Positions 17,401 to 24,547 of a stretch of DNA of 64,000 nt are shown piece by piece; the first letter of the stretch is position 1, and the number at the start of each line of letters is the position of its first letter. The DNA lies in contig CAVUHL010000003.1 of the NCBI GenBank assembly GCA_963741305.1, positions 4,650,001 to 4,714,000 on the forward strand, written 5' to 3'. Source of the DNA: DATMER01 sp963741305 (GTDB lineage: Bacteria; Acidobacteriota; Thermoanaerobaculia; Multivoradales; UBA5704). A program made the translations under genes and the position numbers. Under the pieces are notes generated by a model. The model did no database searches, was not told where the DNA came from, and saw only the letters and a list, made by a program, of their open reading frames with translations.

Positions 17401-17661
17401 AACCTGACCGCCGCCGACTACGTCTACCTGCTCGACCCCTGGTGGAACCCGGCAGTCGAAGCCCAGGCCATCGACCGCGCCCACCGCATCGGCCAGACCC
17501 GTCCCGTCTTCGCCAGCCGCCTGGTGGCCCGCGACACGGTCGAAGAGAAGATCCTCGAGCTGCAGAAAAGCAAGCGCGAGCTCGCCGACGCCATCATCCA
17601 GGCCGACAAGAGCCTGCTCGCGGCCCTCAGCCGCGAGGATCTGGAGCTGCTGCTGTCTTGA
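14443..17661 (+). CDS. SWIM zinc-finger SNF2-family ATPase, paralog 2
   Basis: 1072 residues from ATG 14443. Same order as paralog 1: SWIM finger (CSCPFFTDREEICKH), middle domain, SNF2 ATPase (DDMGLGKT from residue 642) and helicase C. It carries a Pro-rich insert after the SWIM finger (SPAPVRAPSPPPPPQTVKAP) that paralog 1 lacks. The middle domain has diverged strongly, whereas the last 300 or so bases are almost identical to paralog 1 at nucleotide level, including third positions. That pattern suggests recent gene conversion of the ATPase part, with selection for different binding regions. A strong terminator follows. Confidence 0.9.
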   Translation: MTNLASILASSVPTRVRKRGMQYFREKKVTVTASSGDAVEAAVSGSEPYRVRLVRDSKRLQATCSCPFFTDREEICKHVWATVLAADLYRGLRGPGGTLPLRLVAGAEPAVAKSPAPVRAPSPPPPPQTVKAPPPPTWLELLNRIPLEEAEPGASSSTLVYVVDLPATLAKQQLALDLMGGKKKSDGTLGKLYPLRIYRSELLRIPDPADREILSLIAGAEEGQLYMRFYSSNAQLPSRSLIPTPAAGVLLPLLCATGRCHMRLEAGSEDTQPLTWDDGQPWHLWLEVAEDQDGGCSVTASVRRGEQRLPVSEPALLLQSGLMLTGNQAARLETDGAFGWIPLLRQNGGALRVPASDRETLVELLLSLAVLPRLDLPESLRVEEVRQSPRPHLHLLLPSEARDKKLPAELSFFYEGREVPAGTRGRGLFLKEERRFLVRDREAELQAFERLRDMGFRRMEVAASRAPAAIRTLLAEGWTVDAEGRLYRSPGAFQVSVASGIDWFEMRGQAEFECESVGLPELLAALRKGEGFVTLGDGSLGLIPEEWLKRLGPVAALGQVEGDHLKFKAAQVALLDAWLDSEAAATCDEAFDRARQRLRSFEGVAPAAAPPEFLGELRGYQRAGLGWLHFLRDFGFGGCLADDMGLGKTVQVLALLESRRGGELPCLVVVPKSLIFNWLAEAERFTPKLRILDHTGIGRTRKGDPFAGWDVVLTTYGTLRRDIGPLRQAEFDYVILDEAQAIKNADSQTAKAARLLRGRHRLALTGTPVENHLGELWSLLEFLNPGFLGASPLLRSHSDELRNPGPETRSLLARALRPFLLRRTKEQVAPELPARLEQTLVCELPPDQRRLYDELRDHYRSALAGRIGEQGLGRSKILVLEALLRLRQAACHPGLLDPKRADEPCAKLDLLLPQLQEIMAEGHKALVFSQFTTFLSLLRRQLDREGIPYLYLDGRTRDRQEKVEQFQSDPAFPLFLISLKAGGLGLNLTAADYVYLLDPWWNPAVEAQAIDRAHRIGQTRPVFASRLVARDTVEEKILELQKSKRELADAIIQADKSLLAALSREDLELLLS

Positions 17662-17760
17662 GTGGCGGATTTTACCCCGAGCCGCGTATCTCTTGGTGAA
17701 GGCCAGCAGCACCACTCGTGAGCCAGACCGGCTCACGTTCCAGATAAGAGCCTCCCAAAG

Positions 17761-17788
17761 CCCGCCGGCCCCCCGGCGGGATTTTTTT
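17761..17788 (+). terminator. rho-independent terminator after SNF2 paralog 2
   Basis: CCCGCCGG (17761-17768), a 4-nt loop, CCGGCGGG (17773-17780), then A and seven T. It separates the SNF2 region from the desaturase gene. Confidence 0.85.
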
Positions 17789-17850
17789 CCCTCCTGATTT
17801 CCTTCCCTCTGGTAGACTTCCCCGACTTTCCGGCGGAAACAGGAGGCAGA

Positions 17851-18933
17851 TTGGAGCCCAGACTCAAGTTTCAGCGCGAGCGTTCCTTCCAGCAGGAGCT
17901 TCAGACCCGGGTCGAGGAACGCCTCGCCGCGCTAGGCCGCACCCGTTATGGCGCCTTGCGCCTGTATCTCAAGACTGCCGTGCTCATCCTCTGGTTCGTC
18001 GGTTCCTATGCCGGCATGCTCGTCTCGGACCATTGGTGGCAGGCCGTGCCCCTGGCTATCTCGCTGGGCTTGGCGATCTCTGCCCTCGGCTTCAATGTGG
18101 GCCATGACGGCAACCACGGCGCGAGCTCGCGCTCCAAGGGGATGAACCGTGCCATGGGGGCGATGTTCGACCTCCTCGGCGGCAGCTCCTACGTCTGGCG
18201 CTTCAAGCACAACGTCCTCCATCACAGCTATCCGAACGTGGAGGGCCTGGACGACGACATCGACCTCGGCGCGCTCTGCCGCCTGTCGCCCCACCAGCCC
18301 CACCACAAGTTCCACCGGCTGCAGCACCTCTACATGTGGCCGCTCTACAGCTTCGTCGGCCCCAAGTGGCAGCTCTGGGACGATTTCGTGGCCGTGGCCC
18401 GGGGCCGCGTCGGGGACAGCAACTTCGCCCGTCCCCGGGGGATCGACCTCGCCGTCTTCATCGGCGGCAAGATCGCCTTCTTCTCGTGGGCCCTCGTCAT
18501 CCCCATGTTCCTCTTCCCTATCTGGCAGGTGCTGCTCTTCTACGGGATCGTCTCCGCGGTCGAGGGCCTCTCGCTGAGCGTGGTCTTCCAACTCGCCCAC
18601 ACCACCGACCAGACCGAGTCCTACTCCCAGGAGCAGACCGGGGCCGCGGCGGGCAAGGAGTGGGCAGTGCACCAGGTGGAGACGACGGCGAACTTCGCCC
18701 GGAAAAACCGCCTGCTGACCTGGTACGTGGGAGGGCTCAACCACCAGATCGAGCACCATCTCTTCCCGCGGATCAGCCACATCCACCTGCCGGCGATCTC
18801 CGACATCGTCGAGGAAGTCTGCCAGAAGCACGGGGTGCGCTACCGCGTTCATCCCACGATGGCCCAGGCCATCGCCTCGCACTACCGCTGGCTGCGCGAC
18901 TTGGGCAAGCCGCCGGAGTCCATGGCGGCCTGA
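17851..18933 (+). CDS. membrane fatty acid desaturase (front-end / linoleoyl-CoA type)
   Basis: 360 residues. Three His boxes that bind the di-iron centre are present: HDGNHG, HNVLHH and QIEHH, with a further HTTDQTES region before the third. Two hydrophobic hairpins flank them. The QxxHH third box is typical of front-end desaturases acting on acyl-CoA or acyl-lipid. It would need an electron donor, which is not encoded here as a fused cytochrome b5. Start is TTG 17851 with AGGAGG at 17841-17846. Probably monocistronic and involved in membrane fluidity. Confidence 0.88.
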   Translation: MEPRLKFQRERSFQQELQTRVEERLAALGRTRYGALRLYLKTAVLILWFVGSYAGMLVSDHWWQAVPLAISLGLAISALGFNVGHDGNHGASSRSKGMNRAMGAMFDLLGGSSYVWRFKHNVLHHSYPNVEGLDDDIDLGALCRLSPHQPHHKFHRLQHLYMWPLYSFVGPKWQLWDDFVAVARGRVGDSNFARPRGIDLAVFIGGKIAFFSWALVIPMFLFPIWQVLLFYGIVSAVEGLSLSVVFQLAHTTDQTESYSQEQTGAAAGKEWAVHQVETTANFARKNRLLTWYVGGLNHQIEHHLFPRISHIHLPAISDIVEEVCQKHGVRYRVHPTMAQAIASHYRWLRDLGKPPESMAA

Positions 18934-19015
18934 GGGAAGCTCCTCCTGAATGCTATGATGAATATGAAGCTGGCCATGAAGCCGGCTACATGTTTTTCCA
19001 TCAGGAGTCGGTCCC

Positions 19016-19297
19016 ATGCAGAAGATCATCGGTGTCACCGATCTTCAGCGGCGCCTCAAAGCGGTGCTCGACGAAGTAGCGGACAAGCACGTGCCATACG
19101 TCTTGATCCGAGGTAGCCAGCCACGGGCGGCTCTGGTTCCCTACGACGAGTTCCTGCGTTACCAGGAGCATCAGGAAGGCGAAGTCCTGCGGCGATTCGG
19201 CCACCTCCGGGCGCGGATGGCCGAGGCCAGCGCGGAACTCAGCGAGGAAGAGGTAGAGGCAGAGGTGGAGGCGGCGCGGGCGGAACTGAAAGCTTGA
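19016..19297 (+). CDS. Phd/YefM-type antitoxin
   Basis: 93 residues. MQKIIGVTDLQRRLKAVLDEVADKHVPYVLIRGSQPRAALVPYDEFLRYQ is the typical Phd/YefM fold; the Glu-rich helix at the C-terminus (ELSEEEVEAEVEAARAELKA) would wrap the toxin. The start has a CAGGAG site upstream. Coupled to the following PIN gene by a TTGA overlap at 19294-19297. Confidence 0.8.
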   Translation: MQKIIGVTDLQRRLKAVLDEVADKHVPYVLIRGSQPRAALVPYDEFLRYQEHQEGEVLRRFGHLRARMAEASAELSEEEVEAEVEAARAELKA

Positions 19298-19710
19298 TCC
19301 GAGCCGTCGTCGATACCTCGATCGTGGTACGGGCGGTGCTCAAACCTCTGGGCACGGTCGGGCCTGTTCTCGACCTGCTCGCAGAGCGACGCTATAAATT
19401 CCTCTACTCGGAAGCCACTCTGGAAGAAATGGTTGACGTCCTCGCAAGACCACGCTTGCGCCGGCGCTTTCCCTTGCAGGGCCGAGATCCCGGGACAGTC
19501 TTCGATCTCATCCTGCTACGCGGCGAAGCGGTGGAACCTCGTCGCAGATGGGTTGCCTGCCGCGATTCCAAGGACGACAAATTCCTCGACGTGGCGACGG
19601 AAGGCCAAGCCGACGTCCTCGTCTCCGGAGATGACGATTTGTTGGTGCTCCATCCGTTCCAGGGAGTTCCCATCGTCCAGCCGGCCCAGTTCCTTGCCAT
19701 GTTCGACTGA
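19294..19710 (+). CDS. PIN-domain toxin (COG1569-like)
   Basis: 138 residues from TTG 19294. AVVDTSIVVRAVLKP gives the first Asp, YSEATLEEMVDVL the Glu, and CRDSKDDKFLDVATEGQADVLVSGDDDLL the C-terminal acidic cluster; the DSKDDKFL signature is typical of the 'putative toxin component, PIN family' group. Predicted ribonuclease neutralised by the Phd-type protein upstream. A small GC-rich hairpin (CCTGCC / GGCAGG) follows the stop but has no T run. Confidence 0.8.
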   Translation: MIRAVVDTSIVVRAVLKPLGTVGPVLDLLAERRYKFLYSEATLEEMVDVLARPRLRRRFPLQGRDPGTVFDLILLRGEAVEPRRRWVACRDSKDDKFLDVATEGQADVLVSGDDDLLVLHPFQGVPIVQPAQFLAMFD

Positions 19711-20031
19711 CCTGCCTTTAAATTCGGCAGGTGAGCAGCGATGCCCTGGGTAAAGAGGTACACATCCCTGCGGCCTGAAGGGCCGCGAGAATTTCACCCC
19801 CGCCCTCTCGCGCCTCCTTCCTTACCTCACCGAGGCGGGTGAAGCAAATGCCACCGGCCTACCTCCTGTGATGCGAATACCGTACTTGTAAAGCTTGGCT
19901 GGAGGTATAGCTGCCTCTGAACTCGGTTGACAAACGCGAAATACCTGTCTAACGTATGCACATCCAAAGATGTTGGCCCGGGCCGCTTCCGGTTCCGGGC
20001 GATCCTCCCCGGGAGGGGAAGGAGGTTCGCG
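19711..20031 (+). promoter_or_regulatory. intergenic region with candidate sigma-70 promoter at 19927-19955
   Basis: No gene is seen in this 321-nt stretch. TTGACA at 19927-19932 is a perfect -35 box; a 17-nt spacer leads to TAACGT at 19950-19955, a weak -10. It would give a leader of about 70 nt for the gene at 20032. The rest contains only the small hairpin after the PIN gene and a GGCCTGAAGGGCC palindrome. Confidence 0.45.
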
Positions 20032-20421
20032 ATGGCTGAAGAGCGGCTGTACATGAACACAGTAAACGGGTGGGACCAGATGGCCACGGCGGTGACCGCC
20101 AACAACCAGCAGGTGGGGCACCTGGAGGTCAGCCTTCCCAAACTGCGCGAGAGATCGCAACGCGCCCGCAGCCTGTACGCGCAGTATGCGGCGATGAAGG
20201 CTGCCAAGCAGGCGGTCTGGAAGGAGCTTCAGCAGGTGCTCGAAGAGGGCGACGCGGAGATGAGATACCTGAAGGAAGGCGTGAAGGCCCACTACGGGAA
20301 GCGCAACGAGAAGCTGGTCGAATTCGGGGTGCCGCCGTTCCGCGGCGTCAAGAGGAGGAGCGCCCAGGACTCCACGGCGCCCGACATCTCCCCGGCCTCT
20401 GCTCCTGACTCTGCCAAGTAG
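20032..20421 (+). CDS. hypothetical helical protein
   Basis: 129 residues, not recognised. Start ATG 20032 follows GGGAAGGAGG closely. The body (KLRERSQRARSLYAQYAAMKAAKQAVWKELQQVLEEGDAEMRYLKEGVKAHYG) is predicted to be long amphipathic helix, probably coiled coil; the tail is low-complexity and rich in Ser, Ala and Pro. No signal peptide. It has its own candidate promoter and terminator, so it is likely a single-gene unit. Confidence 0.65.
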   Translation: MAEERLYMNTVNGWDQMATAVTANNQQVGHLEVSLPKLRERSQRARSLYAQYAAMKAAKQAVWKELQQVLEEGDAEMRYLKEGVKAHYGKRNEKLVEFGVPPFRGVKRRSAQDSTAPDISPASAPDSAK

Positions 20422-20431
20422 CCTGTCTTCC

Positions 20432-20464
20432 GGGGGCGTTGCTGCCGAAACGCCCCCGCCTTTT
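20432..20464 (+). terminator. rho-independent terminator
   Basis: GGGGGCGTT (20432-20440), 8-nt loop, AACGCCCCC (20449-20457), then GCCTTTT. Ends the transcript of the hypothetical gene just before the repeat array. Confidence 0.75.
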
Positions 20465-20470
20465 CGTTCT

Positions 20471-20790
20471 CAAAGCCGTTCCCAAACGCCCGGAGAGACT
20501 CCGAGCTCTCCGCGGCCGTTCCGAAGGCTTCGCAACCGCTCCGAGCGCCTTGGAACGGCTGCGAGCCTTTCCGAGCCGTTCCCAAGATTCCGCAGCCGTT
20601 CCGAAGATCCTGGAGCCACTCTGAAGTCTTCCGAGAGGCTGCTAGCCTTCCCGAGCCGTTCCGAAAACATGAAAACGACTCCGAACCGTTCGGAGTCGTT
20701 CTGAAAGCTTCGCAGCGACTCCGAGCGCCAGAAAGTCGTTCTGAAAGCTTCGGAGCGGCTCCAAAAACTTCGGAGCCGCTCCGAACGAGT
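20471..20790. repeat. degenerate tandem array, 16 units of exactly 20 nt
   Basis: The sequence keeps strict 20-nt spacing over 16 units with no insertions. A rough consensus is CGGAGCCGTTCCGAAAGCTT; single units differ at many positions but keep the YCCGA and NNGCC words and partial dyad symmetry. It fills the gap between convergent genes and ends at the stop codon of the hydrolase (20790-20792). No open frame is convincing through it. Compare the 21-nt arrays at 48549-48924 and 61864-62073. Confidence 0.85.
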
Positions 20791-22448
20791 CAGGTCTCGA
20801 CCCGCCGGAATTCGGTCCCCGAAATGTATGCGCGGAGCGCCCGGCCGTCGAAGACCTCTTCGAAGCGCATTCGGTCGGGCTCGTGCTCCTCCTCTCCGAT
20901 GCGGAAGAGCCCGCCCCCGAGCGGCATGAGCGGCGCGCCTCCGAGCCAGAGGCGGCCTTTCCTCAGGATCACGCGCGCGCTCCCCATCCAGGGATCCTCG
21001 TCGCGGTAGTGGCCGGCGTAGGCCCGGTACTCGGGCGGGGCCTCGAAGGTTCGCGGCCCCTTGTAGCCCTCCCCCGCATACCAGTCGCCGCCGTGGCTGA
21101 CCTCCATTACCTTGTCCCCATCCCGCTCGAAGGTCAGAGGGAAGAGCGCAAAGGCGGGGTCCGGCGCCCAGAAGTTGTCCGGCCCGAGCCGCTCCAGAGC
21201 TAAGCGTTCCCCCTTGTGGATGAGCTCCAAGCGGTCGCCGGCCGCGGTTATCTTGAGCTGCTTGCCATCGGGCGCGGTGTAGGTGCCCGCGTAGTCGGCC
21301 GCATTGGGCACCTTGTAGGGATCGTCGAACTCCGGAGCCGGCGGGACGGGAACCGTCCGGAGCGCCGCCAGGGCGTAGCCGGCCACGGCGTTCGGCCGGT
21401 AGCCCGCGAGAGAGGCGTTGACCGAGGCAAAGGCTCCTACCCCTGAGTCGAGGTCCACTTGCATGGCCGAGCTGAACGAGACCATGCCGCCCGTGTGCCG
21501 CAGGATCGTCCGCCCCTCCACAGGCTGGATCGCAATCCCGTAGCCGTAGCCCGCGTCCTTGCCGAAGCCGGGCGAGGGGATCGCGGGCTTCGTGAAGAGC
21601 GCGAAGCTCTCCTTGGAGATCAGCGGCCGGCCCTGGTTGAGGAGCATCCGCACGTACAAGGCCATGTCGCGGGGCGTCGAGGCAATGCAGCCCGCGGCGT
21701 TGTCGAGGGCGATGTTCGGCGCCTCGGTGATCGGCCCGTGGCGCTGGAACGGCCGGTCGTCGAAGACCGGCCAGTAGCTCAGGGCCAGGCGCGGGCGGAT
21801 GTCGTGGGAGATCACCCCTTCGCTGGCCGTCATCCCGAGCGGCTCGAAGATCCGGGCGTGGAAGATTTCGCGCAGGGGCCGGCCGTCGAGCGAGAGGAGC
21901 AGCAGCCCAAGGATCTCGTAGCCCAGGTTGCAGTAGTGGAAGTGCTCGCCGGGAGCGTGCGCGGTCCACAGCACTGTCGAAGGCAGGCTCAGCGGATTGG
22001 GCAGCCCCGACGTGTGAGTCAGCAGATGATGGGCCGTGATCGGAGCGTAGGCGCTCTCGATGCGCAGCCAGGGCAGGTACTCCCGGACGGGACGGTTCAG
22101 GTCGAGCTTGCCCTGCTCCCTGAGCTGCAGCAGGCAGAGGGCGGTGAAGGACTTGGTGATCGACCCGATCTCGAAGAGGTCACCGGGCGCGACCGGCCTC
22201 CCCGTCTTGACGTCGGTATGGCCGTAGGTCCGGACGGCGATCACGCCGTTGCGGTCCGCGAGCCCGAGCGTCAGGCCGGGGGCGCCCATCTCCCGGATGT
22301 GGCGATTGGCGAAGGCGTCGATCTCCCGGATTCCGGGGGAGGTCTCGTCAGCCAAGGCATTGAACGGGCCCAGGACGCGGGCGGCGCCGAGGCCCAGGGC
22401 GGCTTTCCCGGTCAGATCGAAGAAGCGTCGGCGGGTGATGGGGTACAT
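20790..22448 (-). CDS. beta-lactamase-fold serine hydrolase (class C / esterase family), secreted
   Basis: 552 residues. N-terminal MYPITRRRFFDLTGKAALGLGAARV looks like a twin-arginine type signal. The catalytic motifs of the class C-like family are present: SITK (Ser-x-x-Lys), YCNLG (Tyr-x-Asn) and HTGG. The last 170 residues or so form an extra beta domain (YAGTYTAPDGKQLKITAAGDRL and so on), common in DUF-bearing esterase or D-aminopeptidase relatives. Substrate unknown; could be an esterase or a peptidase rather than an antibiotic-resistance enzyme. Confidence 0.85.
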   Translation of the reverse strand: MYPITRRRFFDLTGKAALGLGAARVLGPFNALADETSPGIREIDAFANRHIREMGAPGLTLGLADRNGVIAVRTYGHTDVKTGRPVAPGDLFEIGSITKSFTALCLLQLREQGKLDLNRPVREYLPWLRIESAYAPITAHHLLTHTSGLPNPLSLPSTVLWTAHAPGEHFHYCNLGYEILGLLLLSLDGRPLREIFHARIFEPLGMTASEGVISHDIRPRLALSYWPVFDDRPFQRHGPITEAPNIALDNAAGCIASTPRDMALYVRMLLNQGRPLISKESFALFTKPAIPSPGFGKDAGYGYGIAIQPVEGRTILRHTGGMVSFSSAMQVDLDSGVGAFASVNASLAGYRPNAVAGYALAALRTVPVPPAPEFDDPYKVPNAADYAGTYTAPDGKQLKITAAGDRLELIHKGERLALERLGPDNFWAPDPAFALFPLTFERDGDKVMEVSHGGDWYAGEGYKGPRTFEAPPEYRAYAGHYRDEDPWMGSARVILRKGRLWLGGAPLMPLGGGLFRIGEEEHEPDRMRFEEVFDGRALRAYISGTEFRRVET

Positions 22449-22456
22449 GGGCCGAG

Positions 22457-22462
22457 ATTATA
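22457..22462 (-). promoter_or_regulatory. candidate -10 box for the serine hydrolase
   Basis: On the minus strand TATAAT lies 8 nt before the ATG at 22448, so transcription would begin at or next to the start codon, giving a leaderless or nearly leaderless mRNA. No Shine-Dalgarno is seen. The -35 would fall inside or beside the palindromic repeat at 22480-22555. Confidence 0.45.
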
Positions 22463-22479
22463 CCGGCCGGCGCTTTTTT

Positions 22480-22555
22480 CCTGGGACCGCCGGCATCCTG
22501 CCGGCTCCGGGCTTTTTTTGGAAGTGTGGGCCGGCAGGATGCCGGCGGTCCCAGG
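22480..22555. repeat. perfect 26-bp inverted repeat between divergent genes
   Basis: Arms 22480-22505 and 22530-22555 are exact reverse complements (each contains GGGACCGCCGGCATCCTGCC or its complement); the loop is 24 nt. A T6 and a T7 run flank and interrupt it. It occupies most of the 134-nt region between the hydrolase and the formate dehydrogenase operon. It could be a mobile palindromic element that landed between two promoters. Confidence 0.85.
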
Positions 22556-22558
22556 GGT

Positions 22559-22564
22559 TATACT
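22559..22564 (+). promoter_or_regulatory. candidate -10 box for the formate dehydrogenase operon
   Basis: TATACT 18 nt before ATG 22583, directly after the palindrome. A ribosome-binding site GGGAGG follows at 22573-22578. The -35 would lie within the right arm of the palindrome. Confidence 0.4.
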
Positions 22565-22582
22565 CCGGCACTGGGAGGATTT

Positions 22583-24547
22583 ATGGCCAAGCGCAATCGC
22601 GCCAACACCAATGCCCAGCGACTCGATACTCCGCTCGTCCGTGATGGTTCCCATGGAGGGGGAGTCCTGCGTCCCGCGACCTGGGACGAGGCCCTCGACC
22701 GGGCGGCGGAGGGGTTCCGGTCCGCCGTGGCGAAAAGGGGTCCGCAGACGTTCGGGTTGTTCAGCTGCTCCAAGACCACCAACGAGATGAACTACCTCGC
22801 TCAGAAGTTCGCTCGGACGGTGATCGGCAGCAACAACATCGACAGCTGCAACCGGACGTGACACGCCCCTAGCGTCGTCGGTCTGGCGACGGTCTTTGGA
22901 TTGGGTGGCGGCACCAGCTCCTACCGCGAGGTCGAGGAGACGGATCTCATCATCCTCTGGGGCAGCAACGCCCGGGAGACGCATCCGATCTACTTCCACC
23001 ACGTGCTCAAGGGCATCCACAACGGGGCCCGTCTGTTCGTCGTGGATCCCCGCCGGACCTCGTCCGCCAGCTGGGCCGTCCGGCACCTCCCCCTGCACGT
23101 GGGCACCGATGTCGCGCTGGCCAATGCGGTCGCGCGTGAGATCCTGGCCGCCGGCCTGGAGAACCGCAGCTTCATCGAGAACGCGACCAGCGGCTTCGAG
23201 GAATTCCGCCGGCACGTCGAGCCTTACACGCTCGAATCCACCGCGGCGGTCACCGGCGTTCCGGCGGAGGTCATCCGCGAGATGGCCCATGCCTATGCCC
23301 GCGCCGACCGCGCCCAGATCTGCTGGACCCTCGGCATCACCGAGCACCACAACGGCGTGGACAACGTCCGCTCCCTGATCAACCTCGCCCTGCTGACCGG
23401 GCATGTGGGGCGCTACGGCTCCGGCGTCAATCCCCTCCGCGGACAGAACAACGTGCAGGGGGGCGGCGACATGGGTGCCCTCCCCGACCGGCTGCCCGGG
23501 TTCCAGCACGTGGAGAACGCCGAGCTGCGCGGCAAGTTCGAGCGCGTCTGGGGCGTGCCCATCCCGCCAAAGAAAGGCTGGACCCTGAGCGGCATGTTCG
23601 AGGCCATGGAGCATGGCGACCTCAGCGCGCTCTACGTCATCGGCGAGAACCCAGCCCACTCCGAGGCCGACCAGCACCGCGCCATCAGCCTGCTCAAGGG
23701 GCTGGACATCCTGGTCGTGCAGGACATGGTCATGACCGGCACCGCCGAGCTGGCGGACGTGGTGTTCCCAGCCGCGGCCGGCTGGTGCGAGTCCGAGGGC
23801 ACGGTGACGAACAGCGAGCGCCGTGTCCAGCGCGTGCGCCGGGCCCTGGCTCCCCCGCGGGGCGTGCGCGACGACATCGAGATCCTTTGCGAGCTTTCCC
23901 GCCGCATGGGGAAGGATCTGGGAAACCCCACCGCCGAGGAGATCTGGAACGAGCTGCGCCTGCTCAGCCCGGTGCACACGGGCATGTCCTACCAGAGGCT
24001 GGAGGAGATGGACGGCCTGCAGTGGCCCTGCTACGACGAGGCTCACCCCGGGGAGAGCTATCTCCATGGCCGTCTCTGGCAGCGGCCGGTCGTCGGCCCC
24101 CTGGCGCCGTTCGCCTGTGTGGACGACGACCCGCCGGTCGAGGGCCTCTCCGAGGAGTTCCCGATCCGCCTGACCACGGGGCGCCGGCTGGATTCCTACA
24201 ATACCGGCGTGCAGACGGGGCTCTACTCTTCGCCGCTGAGGCAGGGCGAGACCATCGACCTCCACCCCGATGACGCCCGGCACCTGGGGGTCACCCCGGG
24301 CGAGGTCGTGCGGATCGTCTCTCCCCGCGGGTCTGTGCTCGCGCCGGTCCGCCTCGACGAGGGTTTGCGGCCCGGCCTCGCGTTCATGACCTTCCACTTC
24401 CCTGACGAGGTGGCCACCAACGAGCTGACCGTCGACGCCCAGGATCCGCAGTCCGGCACGTCGGAGTTCAAGGCCGCAGCGATCCGGATCGAACCGGTGG
24501 GGCGTCCCGCCGCGATGGCAGAGACCGCCGAGGCAGTTACCGCATAA
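22583..24547 (+). CDS. fdhA: formate dehydrogenase alpha subunit, catalytic part, selenocysteine-containing
   Basis: 654 residues if the in-frame TGA at 22859-22861 is read as selenocysteine (residue 93). Upstream reads NNIDSCNRT, downstream HAPSVVGLATVFGLGGGTSSYREVEE, matching the active-site region of FdhF-type enzymes (SCxRxUHxPSV). It binds the molybdopterin (Mo or W) cofactor and oxidises formate to CO2. Molybdopterin domains II-IV follow (GSNARETHP, TEHHNGVDNVRSLINLALLTG, GQNNVQGGGDMG, LTTGRRLDSYNTGVQT). The N-terminal 4Fe-4S domain that precedes this region in normal alpha subunits is missing; it is encoded at the end of the third gene. Start ATG 22583 after GGGAGGA. Confidence 0.9.
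22859..22891 (+). promoter_or_regulatory. UGA selenocysteine codon with bacterial SECIS hairpin
   Basis: After UGA (22859-22861), CGTCGTC (22873-22879) pairs with GGCGACG (22885-22891), with one U-G pair, closing on the 5-nt loop GGUCU. The loop begins after 18 nt, the same distance as I recall for E. coli fdhF, whose loop is also GGUCU. SelB with Sec-tRNA would bind here. selA, selB and selC are not in the window. Confidence 0.85.

Noticed and set aside
20471..20790. Array considered as a CRISPR
   Set aside because: 20-nt units are contiguous and degenerate; there are no identical repeats separated by unique spacers and no cas genes. The same holds for 48549-48924 and 61864-62073.
22859..22861. 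TGA in fdhA as a nonsense mutation or frameshift
   Set aside because: The frame continues unchanged with conserved residues right after it, the position equals the known Sec/Cys site and a SECIS hairpin follows.
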